In this document: in pieces, positions 9,165-17,998 of the stretch
Position numbering within the stretch: position 1 is the first letter of the stretch
Layout: each line of letters begins with the position of its first letter
Assembly: GCF_000701365.1 (NCBI RefSeq)
Contig: NZ_JNIK01000017.1
Location: forward strand, 186,001 to 250,000
DNA: 64,000 nt
Direction: 5' to 3'
Source of the DNA: Blastococcus sp. URHD0036
GTDB lineage: Bacteria; Actinomycetota; Actinomycetes; Mycobacteriales; Geodermatophilaceae
Translations under genes and position numbers: made by a program
The notes under the pieces: model-generated
Told to the model about the DNA's origin: nothing
What the model saw: the letters and a program-made list of their open reading frames with translations, nothing else
Database searches by the model: none

Positions 9165-12100
9165 ATGGGGGACGTTCCTGCTGGCCTGTACGAAGACCTC
9201 GTCACGGAGCGGCTCCACGCCGACTTGGGTGACCTTCCCGCTGAGCTGGCTCAATACGGCGAGCTCGACCCGTCGGATGCTCATGAAGCGCTGACGCGGC
9301 ACGTCGCCCAGTCCGCAGGTAGGGCGCTACGGCTCGCTGGCGGCAGCGATGGCCAGGCCGTCGGACGGCAGGTCGAGCTGGCGAACCGCATCCTCGCGGC
9401 GATCAGCGAGCTCGCCGCGGACGCAACCACCGTCGACCAGCAGATCGTCACGCCACCACGGACCCTCTTAGGGGTCTCGGCACCGACCGTCGTCCCCGGG
9501 CCGCCCACCTTCCCGGCCCGCCCAGACATCCCGCTGAGCACCAGCGCCCTGCTCGTCAACGGACCCAACGAGCCGCGAATCGGCCGGGAGGTGCAGCGTG
9601 AGTTCCCTTCGGCCGACCACGTCGATCTCCTGTGCGCCTTCATCAAGTGGCGCGGGCTGCTGCTCATCGAGGACGCCGTCCGTCGCCTCGTCGCCCGTGG
9701 CGGCCGGCTCCGCGTCATCACGACGACGTACATGGGCGCCACCGACCAGCGCGCCCTCGATCGCCTGGTGGAGCTCGGCGCCGAGGTGAAGGTCTCCTAC
9801 GAGACGCGGACGACCCGACTACACGCCAAGGCCTGGCTCTTCCACCGCTCGACCGGTCTGTCGACCGCGTACGTCGGCTCGTCGAACCTCTCGCACACCG
9901 CAATGCACGACGGCCTGGAGTGGAACGTCCGCCTCTCGTCCGTCGAGCAGGCACACCTGCTGGCCACGTTCGAGGAGACCTTCGCGAGCTACTGGGCCGA
10001 CCCGTCGTTCGAGACGTACCAGCCCGCTCGGGACGGTGATCGGCTCCGGCAGGCGCTGAACGCCGAGAAGGGCGGGCCATCCGACCTGCCGATCGAGATC
10101 ACCGCCTTGGATGTGCGGCCCTTCGGGTACCAGCAGGAGATCCTCGACAAGCTCGATGCCGAGCGCCGGGTGCACGACCGTTGGCGGAATCTCGTCGTGA
10201 TGGCTACGGGGACCGGAAAGACGGTCGTGTCCGCGCTGGACTACCGGCGGCTGCGGGCCGCGGACTCGGTCGACACCGTGCTGTTCATCGCCCACCGCGA
10301 GGAGCTCCTGGCCCAGAGCTTGTCCACGTTCCGTCACGTGCTGCGGCAGGGCGACTTCGGCGAGCTGTTCGTCGGCGGGCAGCGCCCGAGGGAGTGGACG
10401 CACGTGTTCGCCTCCGTTCAGTCCCTCAGCCACCTGTCCCTCGACGAGCTGGACCCGAGGCGCTTCGACCTCGTCGTGGTCGATGAGTTCCACCACGCCG
10501 AGGCGGCCACCTATCGCCGCCTGCTCGAGCACCTGAAGCCGAAGGTTCTGGTCGGGCTCACTGCCACCCCCGAGCGCACCGACGGTGCCGACGTCCGATC
10601 GTGGTTCGACGGACGGACAGCCGTGGAGCTGCGCCTGTGGGAGGCGCTCGAGCAAGGGCTGTTGGCCCCGTTCCAGTACTTCGGAATCCACGACGATGTC
10701 GCGCTCGATCAGCTGCGGTGGCGTCGCGGCAAGGGATACGACGTCGCCGAGCTGACAAACGTCTACACGGGCAACGACCACCGCGTCCGGCTGGTGCTGC
10801 AAGCAGTGCAGGACAAGGTCGAGGACCCGCGCCGCATGCGCGGGCTCGGGTTCTGCGTCAGCGTGCAGCACGCGATCTACATGGCTGAGAAGTTCACGGC
10901 GGCCGGAATCCCGAGCCGGGCGGTCACGGCGACCTCCTCCCGCGAGGACCGCAAGGCAGCGCTCGACGCGCTGCGGGACCGGACGGTCAACGTCCTCTTC
11001 GCTGTGGATCTCTTCAATGAGGGCTTGGACATCCCGGCCGTTGACACTGTGCTGTTTCTCCGGCCGACGGAGAGCGCCACGGTGTTCCTCCAGCAGCTGG
11101 GCCGAGGCCTCCGACTCGCGGAGGACAAGCCCTGTCTGACCGTTCTCGACTTCATCGGCGCTCAGCACAAGGAGTTTCGCTTTGATCTGCGATTCCGGGC
11201 CCTCACGGGCAGTTCTCGGCGCGGCTTGCAGCGCGATGTCGAACAAGGCTTTCCGCGGCTGCCAGCCGGCTGTCACATCCAGCTGGACCGAGTCGCCGAG
11301 CGGGTCGTCCTGGACAACATCAAGCAGTCGCTGTCCGTCTCGTGGAAGGGTCTGGTCAGCGAGGCACGTCAGACCCAGCGGCCGTCCCTTACCGAATTCC
11401 TCGACGAGACGGGCGTGGAACTCGAGGACCTGTACCGAGGCAACGGGCGCAGCTGGCTTGACCTGAAGCGTGCAGCCGGCTGGGACGAGGCCTCAGGCGG
11501 ACCCGACGACGCAGCTCTCGGCGCCGCCTTCGGTCGCATGCTGCACGTGGACGACGACGAGCGTCTGCACTTCCTCCGAGCCGCCTCCACGGCCGCGGCG
11601 ACGGGCGACGACGAACGAATCAGCCGATTGGCCGCGATGCTGCACTTCTCCCTCTTCGGGGCGCGCACGCCATTCAGCAGCATGGAGGCCACGCTGGCTC
11701 GGTTGCTGGAGAACCGCGCCCGAGCCGATGAGTTAAGCGAGCTGACCGGTGCCCTCCACGACCGCATCGAGCGGGTGACGCCCGCCCTGGAGATCGCCGG
11801 CCCTCGACCGTTGCACATTCACGCGCGCTATAGCCGCGACGAGGTGCTGGCCGCCTTCGGCATGCGCGACCTCAATGGAACCTGGGGCTCAGGGGTGCGC
11901 TGGGTGCCCGGCGACCAGGCCGACGTCTTCTTCGTGACGTTGCTGAAGACGGAGGCGCACTTCTCCCCCACGACGATGTACGCCGACCGAGCCATCTCGC
12001 CGTCGCTCTTCCAGTGGGAATCCCAGAGCACGACGGCCGAACGCTCGCCGACGGGCCAGCGCTATATCAACCACTGGGAGATGGGAACGACAGTCCACCT

Positions 12101-12269
12101 GTTCATCCGCGAGTCGAAGACCGCGGACGGAACCCTCGGCACGCCGCCCTACCTCTACGCCGGGCCGATGACATACCTCTCGCATACCGGCGAGCGCCCG
12201 ATGCGCATCATGTGGCAGTTGAAGCACGCCCTGCCCGCTGACGTCTTCCACGCCGCCAAGGTGGCGTAG
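9165..12269 (+). CDS. PLD nuclease-DEAD/DEAH helicase-DUF3427 fusion
   Basis: A protein of 1034 residues from ATG 9165; longer in-frame starts exist, but the segment MGDVPAGLYEDLVTERL fits the usual family N-terminus. Order of domains: helical N-terminus (1-140), a phospholipase D-type nuclease module with H220-A-K222 in HAKAWL and the AYVGSSNLS loop, a superfamily 2 helicase with MATGTGKT near 346, VVVDEFHHAEA near 440, GLTATPERTDG, LFAVDLFNEGLDIP and QQLGRGLRL, and a long C-terminal DUF3427-type region (about 770-1034) with ALDITPLH-like and NHWEMG stretches. Relatives are common in defence islands and are presumed to translocate on and cut DNA. DISARM has a separate small PLD protein (DrmC); here PLD and helicase are fused. 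The gene reads in the same direction as the large operon but is separated from it by 506 bases. Confidence 0.85.
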   Translation: MGDVPAGLYEDLVTERLHADLGDLPAELAQYGELDPSDAHEALTRHVAQSAGRALRLAGGSDGQAVGRQVELANRILAAISELAADATTVDQQIVTPPRTLLGVSAPTVVPGPPTFPARPDIPLSTSALLVNGPNEPRIGREVQREFPSADHVDLLCAFIKWRGLLLIEDAVRRLVARGGRLRVITTTYMGATDQRALDRLVELGAEVKVSYETRTTRLHAKAWLFHRSTGLSTAYVGSSNLSHTAMHDGLEWNVRLSSVEQAHLLATFEETFASYWADPSFETYQPARDGDRLRQALNAEKGGPSDLPIEITALDVRPFGYQQEILDKLDAERRVHDRWRNLVVMATGTGKTVVSALDYRRLRAADSVDTVLFIAHREELLAQSLSTFRHVLRQGDFGELFVGGQRPREWTHVFASVQSLSHLSLDELDPRRFDLVVVDEFHHAEAATYRRLLEHLKPKVLVGLTATPERTDGADVRSWFDGRTAVELRLWEALEQGLLAPFQYFGIHDDVALDQLRWRRGKGYDVAELTNVYTGNDHRVRLVLQAVQDKVEDPRRMRGLGFCVSVQHAIYMAEKFTAAGIPSRAVTATSSREDRKAALDALRDRTVNVLFAVDLFNEGLDIPAVDTVLFLRPTESATVFLQQLGRGLRLAEDKPCLTVLDFIGAQHKEFRFDLRFRALTGSSRRGLQRDVEQGFPRLPAGCHIQLDRVAERVVLDNIKQSLSVSWKGLVSEARQTQRPSLTEFLDETGVELEDLYRGNGRSWLDLKRAAGWDEASGGPDDAALGAAFGRMLHVDDDERLHFLRAASTAAATGDDERISRLAAMLHFSLFGARTPFSSMEATLARLLENRARADELSELTGALHDRIERVTPALEIAGPRPLHIHARYSRDEVLAAFGMRDLNGTWGSGVRWVPGDQADVFFVTLLKTEAHFSPTTMYADRAISPSLFQWESQSTTAERSPTGQRYINHWEMGTTVHLFIRESKTADGTLGTPPYLYAGPMTYLSHTGERPMRIMWQLKHALPADVFHAAKVA

Positions 12270-12775
12270 ACGCGACGGCGCTGCTGCGACGAGTCCTGAC
12301 GTCAGGGGTTGGACAGATCGGCGTCGACAGAAGGGCTCCCCTCGAGGACGAATTCGCGTACTCGCTGCGTCGCTTGACGGGGAGCCGACTTCTTAGACGC
12401 CGCCTTGCGTGGTCCGCTGTCCCACCGCGGGAGGTGACCCTCGTCGAACTCGAGACCCGTGGGACGAAGGGCTCACTCATCCCGCGGTCCTCATGCTCCA
12501 CGACCCGTGCGCGTACTGGGCGAGCCCCGTCACGACCGTCGTGAACGCGCTACGGCCCATGAGCTCTCGATCTGAGTGACATTCGGCGGCGGCGCGCCGA
12601 AGACGGGGCCTAAGTTGCCCCTCCGGCCCTGGACGCCCACTGCCCTGGATCCGCAGCGCACACCCGCCCCATGCATCCCACGTGCCACGGGGCCCTCTAA
12701 GGGGTTGCGATAGCTGCCTGTAGCCGCGGGGGCACTCTATGGTTCGACGGGGAACCGATACGGGGATGGGTAGTT
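12270..12775. other. Long non-coding leader of the six-gene operon
   Basis: 506 bases between the PLD-helicase stop and the TTG start of the DUF1998-type helicase. No frame in it looks protein-coding: the best are short, Arg/Ser-rich and without a ribosome site. Just before the start codon is a short hairpin, GGTTC (12741-12745) pairing with GAACC (12752-12756), placed to affect access to the start region. The sequence has several G/C-rich tracts and an abrupt change of texture relative to its neighbours. It is the only space where a promoter for the 20-kb operon can lie, yet I found no clear sigma-70 pair. Confidence 0.45.
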
Positions 12776-15700
12776 TTGGACGTCTTCAAGATCCACGAGC
12801 AGGTCATTGCCGACTACCGCGACTTCACGTCCGGATTCGTTCGGGTCCGCGACGAGCGGATCTCCGCTTTCGTGGATGAACAGTTCGCCGAGGGCGTCCA
12901 GTGGCCCGACCCCTGGCTGAGCCTGAATCCCTCCTTCGCGTCCGGGGGCTCCGTGCCTGAGCTCGTCGGCGAAGGGCTCCTGCACCCAGAGTGTGAGCGG
13001 ATCTTCCGCCGCAAGTCCGACATGACAGATGCCGGTCGCGACCCGATCGTGCTGCATCGTCACCAGCGCGAAGCCGTCGAAGTCGCCCGGTCCGGCAAGA
13101 GCTACGTCCTGACGACGGGCACGGGGTCGGGCAAGTCGCTGGCCTACATCATCCCGATCGTTAACGCCGTCCTGCGCGACCGCGACGCCAACGGCGGACG
13201 ACGCCAGCCCGGCGTCAAGGCGATCGTCGTCTACCCGATGAACGCCCTCGCCAACTCCCAGGTCGGCGAGCTGGAGAAGTTCCTGCGGTTCGGCTACCCC
13301 GAGGGCGGCGAGCCGGTCACCTTCGCTCGGTACACGGGCCAGGAGAGCCCGGACGAGCGGCGTCGCATCCTCGCGGAGCCGCCGGACATCCTGCTCACCA
13401 ACTACGTGATGCTGGAGCTGGTCCTCACCCGGCCCGACGAGCGCAAGCACCTCGTCCGGGCGGCGCAGGGCCTTCGTTTCCTGGCGCTCGACGAGCTGCA
13501 TACGTACCGCGGCCGTCAGGGCGCGGACGTCGCCATGCTGATCCGTCGCCTCCGCGACCAGTGCGCAGCTGATGACCTCCAGATCGTCGGAACCAGCGCC
13601 ACCATGGCCAGCGCCGGGACGACGGCCGAGCGCAACGCGATCGTCGCCGACGTCGCGACGCGGCTGTTCGGCTCCGAGGTCACGCCGGAGCGGGTCATCG
13701 GCGAGACCCTCACCCGCGCCACCACCGCCACCGCCCCGACGGCAGAGCGACTCCACGCGGCCGTTGTCGCCTCGCAAGGCTCCGAGCAGACGCGCGACCA
13801 CGCCGACTTCATCGACGACCCACTGGCCGGCTGGATCGAGACGACCTTCGGTCTCGACCACGAGCCAGGCACGGGTCGACTGGTCCGCCGAGCCCCCACC
13901 ACCCTCCCCGAGGCTGCCAGCGCCCTGGCGGCGCTGACCGGACACGCTGAGGAGGCTTGCCGGACGGCGCTGCGGCGAGTCCTGGAAGAGGGATCGCGCG
14001 TTCGACAGCCGGTCATCGACCGGCCGGTCTTCGCCTTCCGGCTCCACCAGTTCCTCTCCAAGGGCGACACCGTCTACGTCTCCCTCGAGCCCGAGGATGC
14101 TCGCCACATCACCGGCTCGTACCAGGTCAGCGTCCCCGGCGAGCCGGAGAAAGCGCTGCTGCCGCTCGGGTTCTGCCGCGAGTGCGGCCAGGAGTACCTG
14201 GTGGTCGCCAAGGTGAAGCAGGGCAACGGCAGCGCCCTGGTCTCCCGCCGGGACGTCGACGCCAGCGGCGGCGACAGCATCACCGGCTACCTGTACGTCT
14301 CGTCCGACCTGCCCTGGCCCAACGATCCCCTCGCGAGCGGTCGGGTGCCCGAGTCGTGGTTGGTCACCGACGCGGACACAGACCGGGTCGAAATCCTCGA
14401 CAGCAAGCGGAAGTACCTTCCCGAGAAGGTCTCCGTGCGGCCCGACGGCTCTCTGGACAACAGCGGTCTCGGCCTCCCCGCGTGGTTCGTGTCCACGCCG
14501 TTCGCCTTCTGCATGCGCTGCGGGGTGTCCTACGAGCAGGTCCGCGGACAGGACTTCGGCAAGCTCGCCACGCTGGATTCCGAGGGGCGATCCAGCGCGG
14601 TCACGCTGCTCAGCGCATCCATCGTCCGGCATCTTCGCTCGGTGCCCCTCGAGGACCTCGATTCGGACGCACGCAAGCTGCTGACATTCGTGGACAACCG
14701 GCAGGACGCCAGTCTCCAGGCCGGCCACTTCAACGACTTCGTTCAGGTCAGCCAACTGCGCGCAGCACTCCATGCTGCCCTGGAGAAAGCTGGGCCCGAG
14801 GGGCTGGCTCACGACACGATCGCCGGCGCGGTCACCGAGGCGCTCGGCCTGCAGACGGTGGACTTCTCCGCCAACCCGCAGGCGAAGTTCAGCGCCAAGG
14901 CCGCCGCCGAACGAGCGCTGCGTGCAGTCGTCGAGTACCAGCTGTACGTCGACCTGCAGCGGGGTTGGCGGGTCACGATGCCGAACCTCGAGCAGACCGG
15001 TCTCCTGCGGGTCGACTACCGCGACCTGAAAGAGCTGGCGGCTGACGACGAGTCCTGGGCCGGCACGTACCTGCTCAACCAGATCTCCGCGGCGCATCGC
15101 GAGGAGCTAGGCCGGATCCTCCTCGACGAGCTGCGGCGCGTCCGCGCCATCGACGTCGACTGCCTCGCGGAGGAGGGGTTCGAGCGGCTGCGGAAGGAGT
15201 CCCGCCAGCAGCTCATCGAGCCGTGGGCCATGTCGGAGGACGAGCGGTTGGTCGAGGTCGGGCACGCCGCTCCCCGCCCGTCCAAGCCCGGCGGGCCGCG
15301 CGGCCGGCTTGCACTGACCGGACGCGGCGCGTTCGGTCGCTACCTCCGGACGGACGCAGCCGGGCTCCCCGGCGTGGTCAAGACCGATGACGCGAGCAAG
15401 GTGATCGTCGACCTGCTCAACGTCCTGACCGAGGCAGGCCTGCTGGCCCGGTCAGACGGTCCGGAAGGGGCAGAGTACAGGCTGCGCGCAGCCGCACTTC
15501 GCTGGCTGGCAGGAGACGGAAAGGAGGGCGCACCCGACCCCCTCCGGCGGAAGTTCAAGGGCGAGGCGACGGCACGGGTCAACCCGTTCTTCCAGGATCT
15601 CTACAAGGACCTGGCTGCTGGCTTCGGCGGCATGCACGCCAGCGAGCACACCGCTCAGGTCCCGCAGCAGATGCGGTTGGACCGGGAGGACTCGTTCCGC

Positions 15701-17998
15701 AAGGGAGACCTGCCCCTCCTGTACTGCTCCCCCACCATGGAACTCGGCGTCGACATCTCCAGCCTGAACGCCGTCGCTCTGCGCAACGTGCCGCCCACCC
15801 CGGCGAACTACGCCCAGCGGTCTGGGCGGGCGGGTCGCAGCGGGCAGCCCGCGCTCGTCCTCACCTACTGCTCCACCGGCAACGCGCACGACAGCTACTG
15901 GTTCCGCCGGTCCCGCGACATGGTGGCCGGCTCGGTCGTGGCGCCGCGATTGGACCTCACCAACGAGGACCTCATCCGCTCGCACGTGCACGCCATCTGG
16001 CTGGCAGAGACCGATCAGTCGATGCACTCGTCCATCACTGATCTGCTCGAGGCGGATGGCGACACACCAACCCTGCGGTTGCTGCCGAACCTGTGGCAGG
16101 CGCTGTCCGACGCCGAAGTCACCCTGCGCGCGGAGCGCACTGCCCAGCGAGTGATGGCTGACCTGCGTCGGACCTGGCAAGCCACCGGCGGGGAGCCCCC
16201 GTGGTGGAGCGACACCTGGGTGCACGACCAGGTGAAGCACGCCGCCCGGTTGCTGGACGAGTCGTTCGACCGCTGGCGTCAGCTCTTCCTCGCCGCCCTG
16301 ACCGAGTACCACGAGCAGCACAAGCTCGCGATCAACGTGAGATCGAGCCGGCGGGACCGGCAGCAGGCCGAGCGCCGTCGGGCGGATGCGCGCAACCAGC
16401 TCATCCTGCTGCGTAACGAGGACCGGGAAGTCGGCGCCACCGACTTCTATTCGTACCGCTATCTGGCCAGCGAAGGCTTCCTGCCCGGCTACTCGTTCCC
16501 CCGGCTGCCGCTGGCCGCCTACATCCCGGCACGGCGTGGGGTGAAGGTCGACGGCGACTTCATCCAGCGCCCTCGTTTCCTGGCTATTAGCGAGTTCGGG
16601 CCCGGCGCGCTCATCTACCACGAAGGGGCTCGGTACGAGGTCACTCGCATCCAGCTCCCCCGCGACCCGGGCGAGACCAACAGCAGTGGGGCGGTCACCG
16701 AGACCGCCAAGCGGTGCGAACACTGCGGCTACCACCACCCGGTCGTCGTCGGCACCGACACGTGCGAGCACTGCGGCGCCCAGCTAGGCGTCTCCCAGTA
16801 CGGCCTGCTGCGTCTGCAGACCGTGTTCACCCGGCGGCGCGAGCGCATCAGCAGCGACGAGGAGGAACGCCGCCGGTCCGGGTTCGATCTGGAGGTCTCC
16901 TTCCGCTTCCCCGACCGCGGTGGACGTCCCGGCTACACCAACGCCGAGGCCGTCGTTGAAGGCCAGCCCGTGCTCGAGCTCGTGCACGCCGACGCTGCCG
17001 TGATGCGCATCGCGAGCGTCGGTCGCCGTCGCCGGAAGAACCCGAGCGATCGCGGCTTCTGGCTCGATCTGCGGGAGGGCCGATGGCTCTCGGAGACCAA
17101 GGCAGCAGACAAGACGGTCGACACCGAGAGCCTCGACGCGGCAGAGGACGTCGCTGCGAAGGAGAAAGTCACGCCCTACGTCGAGGACCGGCGCAACGTC
17201 CTGGTCATCCGGCTGTCCGAACCTGCCTCGGAGACCGTCACCGTGACCCTGCGCGCCGCCCTCGAGCGTGCCGCCGAGGCCACGTTCCAGCTGGAGGACT
17301 CGGAGTTGGACAGCGTTGAGCTCCCTGATGCTGCAGAACGCGGACGGATGCTGCTCAACGAGTCCGCCGAAGGTGGCGCCGGCGTGTTGAGCCGCCTGCT
17401 CGAAGAACCACGAAAGCTGGCGGACGTCGCACGTAAGGCGCTCGAGCTCATCCACTACGACCCCGACAGCGGAGCCGATCTCGGTCAGGCGCCGGGCGCG
17501 CGGGAGCGGTGTGAGAAGGGCTGTTATGACTGCCTGCTCTCTTACGGCAACCAGTACGACCACAGTTCCATTGACCGGCACGAGATCGTCCCGCTGCTGC
17601 GCGAGTTGCTGAGGGCCGAGGTCACAACCGGCGCTGGGGAGCGCGACCGAGCCGAGCAACAGGATTGGCTCAACGCTCTGTCGGACTCCGGCCTGGAGCG
17701 CCGGTTCGTCGATTGGCTGCAGGAGAACGGCCACCGCCTGCCGGACGACGCCCAGCAAACGGTCAGCGCCGCCAATGCCCGGCCCGACCTCGTCTACAAC
17801 CTGCACGGCAACCCGGTCGCCGTGTTCGTCGATGGTCCTCACCACGACGACGCGGTGCAGCGACTGCGCGATGCGCAGGCGGCTGAGCGGCTCGAGGACC
17901 TCGGCTGGTCAGTGGTCCGCGTGCATCACAGCGAGGACTGGGCGGCACTCGTCGGCCGCCACTCATGGATCTTCGGACCTGGAAGGACTGCACGTTGA
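12776..17998 (+). CDS. DUF1998-type helicase with C-terminal Vsr/DUF559-like nuclease fold (DrmA/B- or DruE-like)
   Basis: A protein of 1740 residues from TTG 12776. Superfamily 2 motifs are TTGTGSGKS (113-121), YPMNALANSQ (153-162), DELH (239-242), GTSATMA (near 273) and, far downstream, SPTMELGVDI and QRSGRAGRSG (about 980-1021). The long gap between the ATPase lobes holds two Cys pairs (CRECG near 467, CMRCG near 580). A further four-Cys ribbon (CEHCG..CEHCG) lies near 1314, and the MrfA/DUF1998 zinc signature CEKGCYDCLLSYGNQYDH near 1580. Residues 1640-1740 look like a Vsr/DUF559-type endonuclease: LERRF, RPDLVY (D1671), VFVDGPHH (D1686, H1689, H1690), then an RD..AERLEDLGWSVVRV tail. DISARM splits this between DrmA (helicase) and DrmB (DUF1998); Druantia DruE joins helicase and DUF1998. 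It is the first gene of a six-gene operon; its stop overlaps the next start (TTGA). Confidence 0.85.
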   Translation: MDVFKIHEQVIADYRDFTSGFVRVRDERISAFVDEQFAEGVQWPDPWLSLNPSFASGGSVPELVGEGLLHPECERIFRRKSDMTDAGRDPIVLHRHQREAVEVARSGKSYVLTTGTGSGKSLAYIIPIVNAVLRDRDANGGRRQPGVKAIVVYPMNALANSQVGELEKFLRFGYPEGGEPVTFARYTGQESPDERRRILAEPPDILLTNYVMLELVLTRPDERKHLVRAAQGLRFLALDELHTYRGRQGADVAMLIRRLRDQCAADDLQIVGTSATMASAGTTAERNAIVADVATRLFGSEVTPERVIGETLTRATTATAPTAERLHAAVVASQGSEQTRDHADFIDDPLAGWIETTFGLDHEPGTGRLVRRAPTTLPEAASALAALTGHAEEACRTALRRVLEEGSRVRQPVIDRPVFAFRLHQFLSKGDTVYVSLEPEDARHITGSYQVSVPGEPEKALLPLGFCRECGQEYLVVAKVKQGNGSALVSRRDVDASGGDSITGYLYVSSDLPWPNDPLASGRVPESWLVTDADTDRVEILDSKRKYLPEKVSVRPDGSLDNSGLGLPAWFVSTPFAFCMRCGVSYEQVRGQDFGKLATLDSEGRSSAVTLLSASIVRHLRSVPLEDLDSDARKLLTFVDNRQDASLQAGHFNDFVQVSQLRAALHAALEKAGPEGLAHDTIAGAVTEALGLQTVDFSANPQAKFSAKAAAERALRAVVEYQLYVDLQRGWRVTMPNLEQTGLLRVDYRDLKELAADDESWAGTYLLNQISAAHREELGRILLDELRRVRAIDVDCLAEEGFERLRKESRQQLIEPWAMSEDERLVEVGHAAPRPSKPGGPRGRLALTGRGAFGRYLRTDAAGLPGVVKTDDASKVIVDLLNVLTEAGLLARSDGPEGAEYRLRAAALRWLAGDGKEGAPDPLRRKFKGEATARVNPFFQDLYKDLAAGFGGMHASEHTAQVPQQMRLDREDSFRKGDLPLLYCSPTMELGVDISSLNAVALRNVPPTPANYAQRSGRAGRSGQPALVLTYCSTGNAHDSYWFRRSRDMVAGSVVAPRLDLTNEDLIRSHVHAIWLAETDQSMHSSITDLLEADGDTPTLRLLPNLWQALSDAEVTLRAERTAQRVMADLRRTWQATGGEPPWWSDTWVHDQVKHAARLLDESFDRWRQLFLAALTEYHEQHKLAINVRSSRRDRQQAERRRADARNQLILLRNEDREVGATDFYSYRYLASEGFLPGYSFPRLPLAAYIPARRGVKVDGDFIQRPRFLAISEFGPGALIYHEGARYEVTRIQLPRDPGETNSSGAVTETAKRCEHCGYHHPVVVGTDTCEHCGAQLGVSQYGLLRLQTVFTRRRERISSDEEERRRSGFDLEVSFRFPDRGGRPGYTNAEAVVEGQPVLELVHADAAVMRIASVGRRRRKNPSDRGFWLDLREGRWLSETKAADKTVDTESLDAAEDVAAKEKVTPYVEDRRNVLVIRLSEPASETVTVTLRAALERAAEATFQLEDSELDSVELPDAAERGRMLLNESAEGGAGVLSRLLEEPRKLADVARKALELIHYDPDSGADLGQAPGARERCEKGCYDCLLSYGNQYDHSSIDRHEIVPLLRELLRAEVTTGAGERDRAEQQDWLNALSDSGLERRFVDWLQENGHRLPDDAQQTVSAANARPDLVYNLHGNPVAVFVDGPHHDDAVQRLRDAQAAERLEDLGWSVVRVHHSEDWAALVGRHSWIFGPGRTAR

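Noticed and set aside
12737-15097. Long open frame of 786 codons opposite the DUF1998-type helicase gene
   Set aside because: It mirrors the codon periodicity of the real gene in very GC-rich DNA, lacks domain patterns and ribosome site, and reads as repetitive Val/Gly/Arg text.
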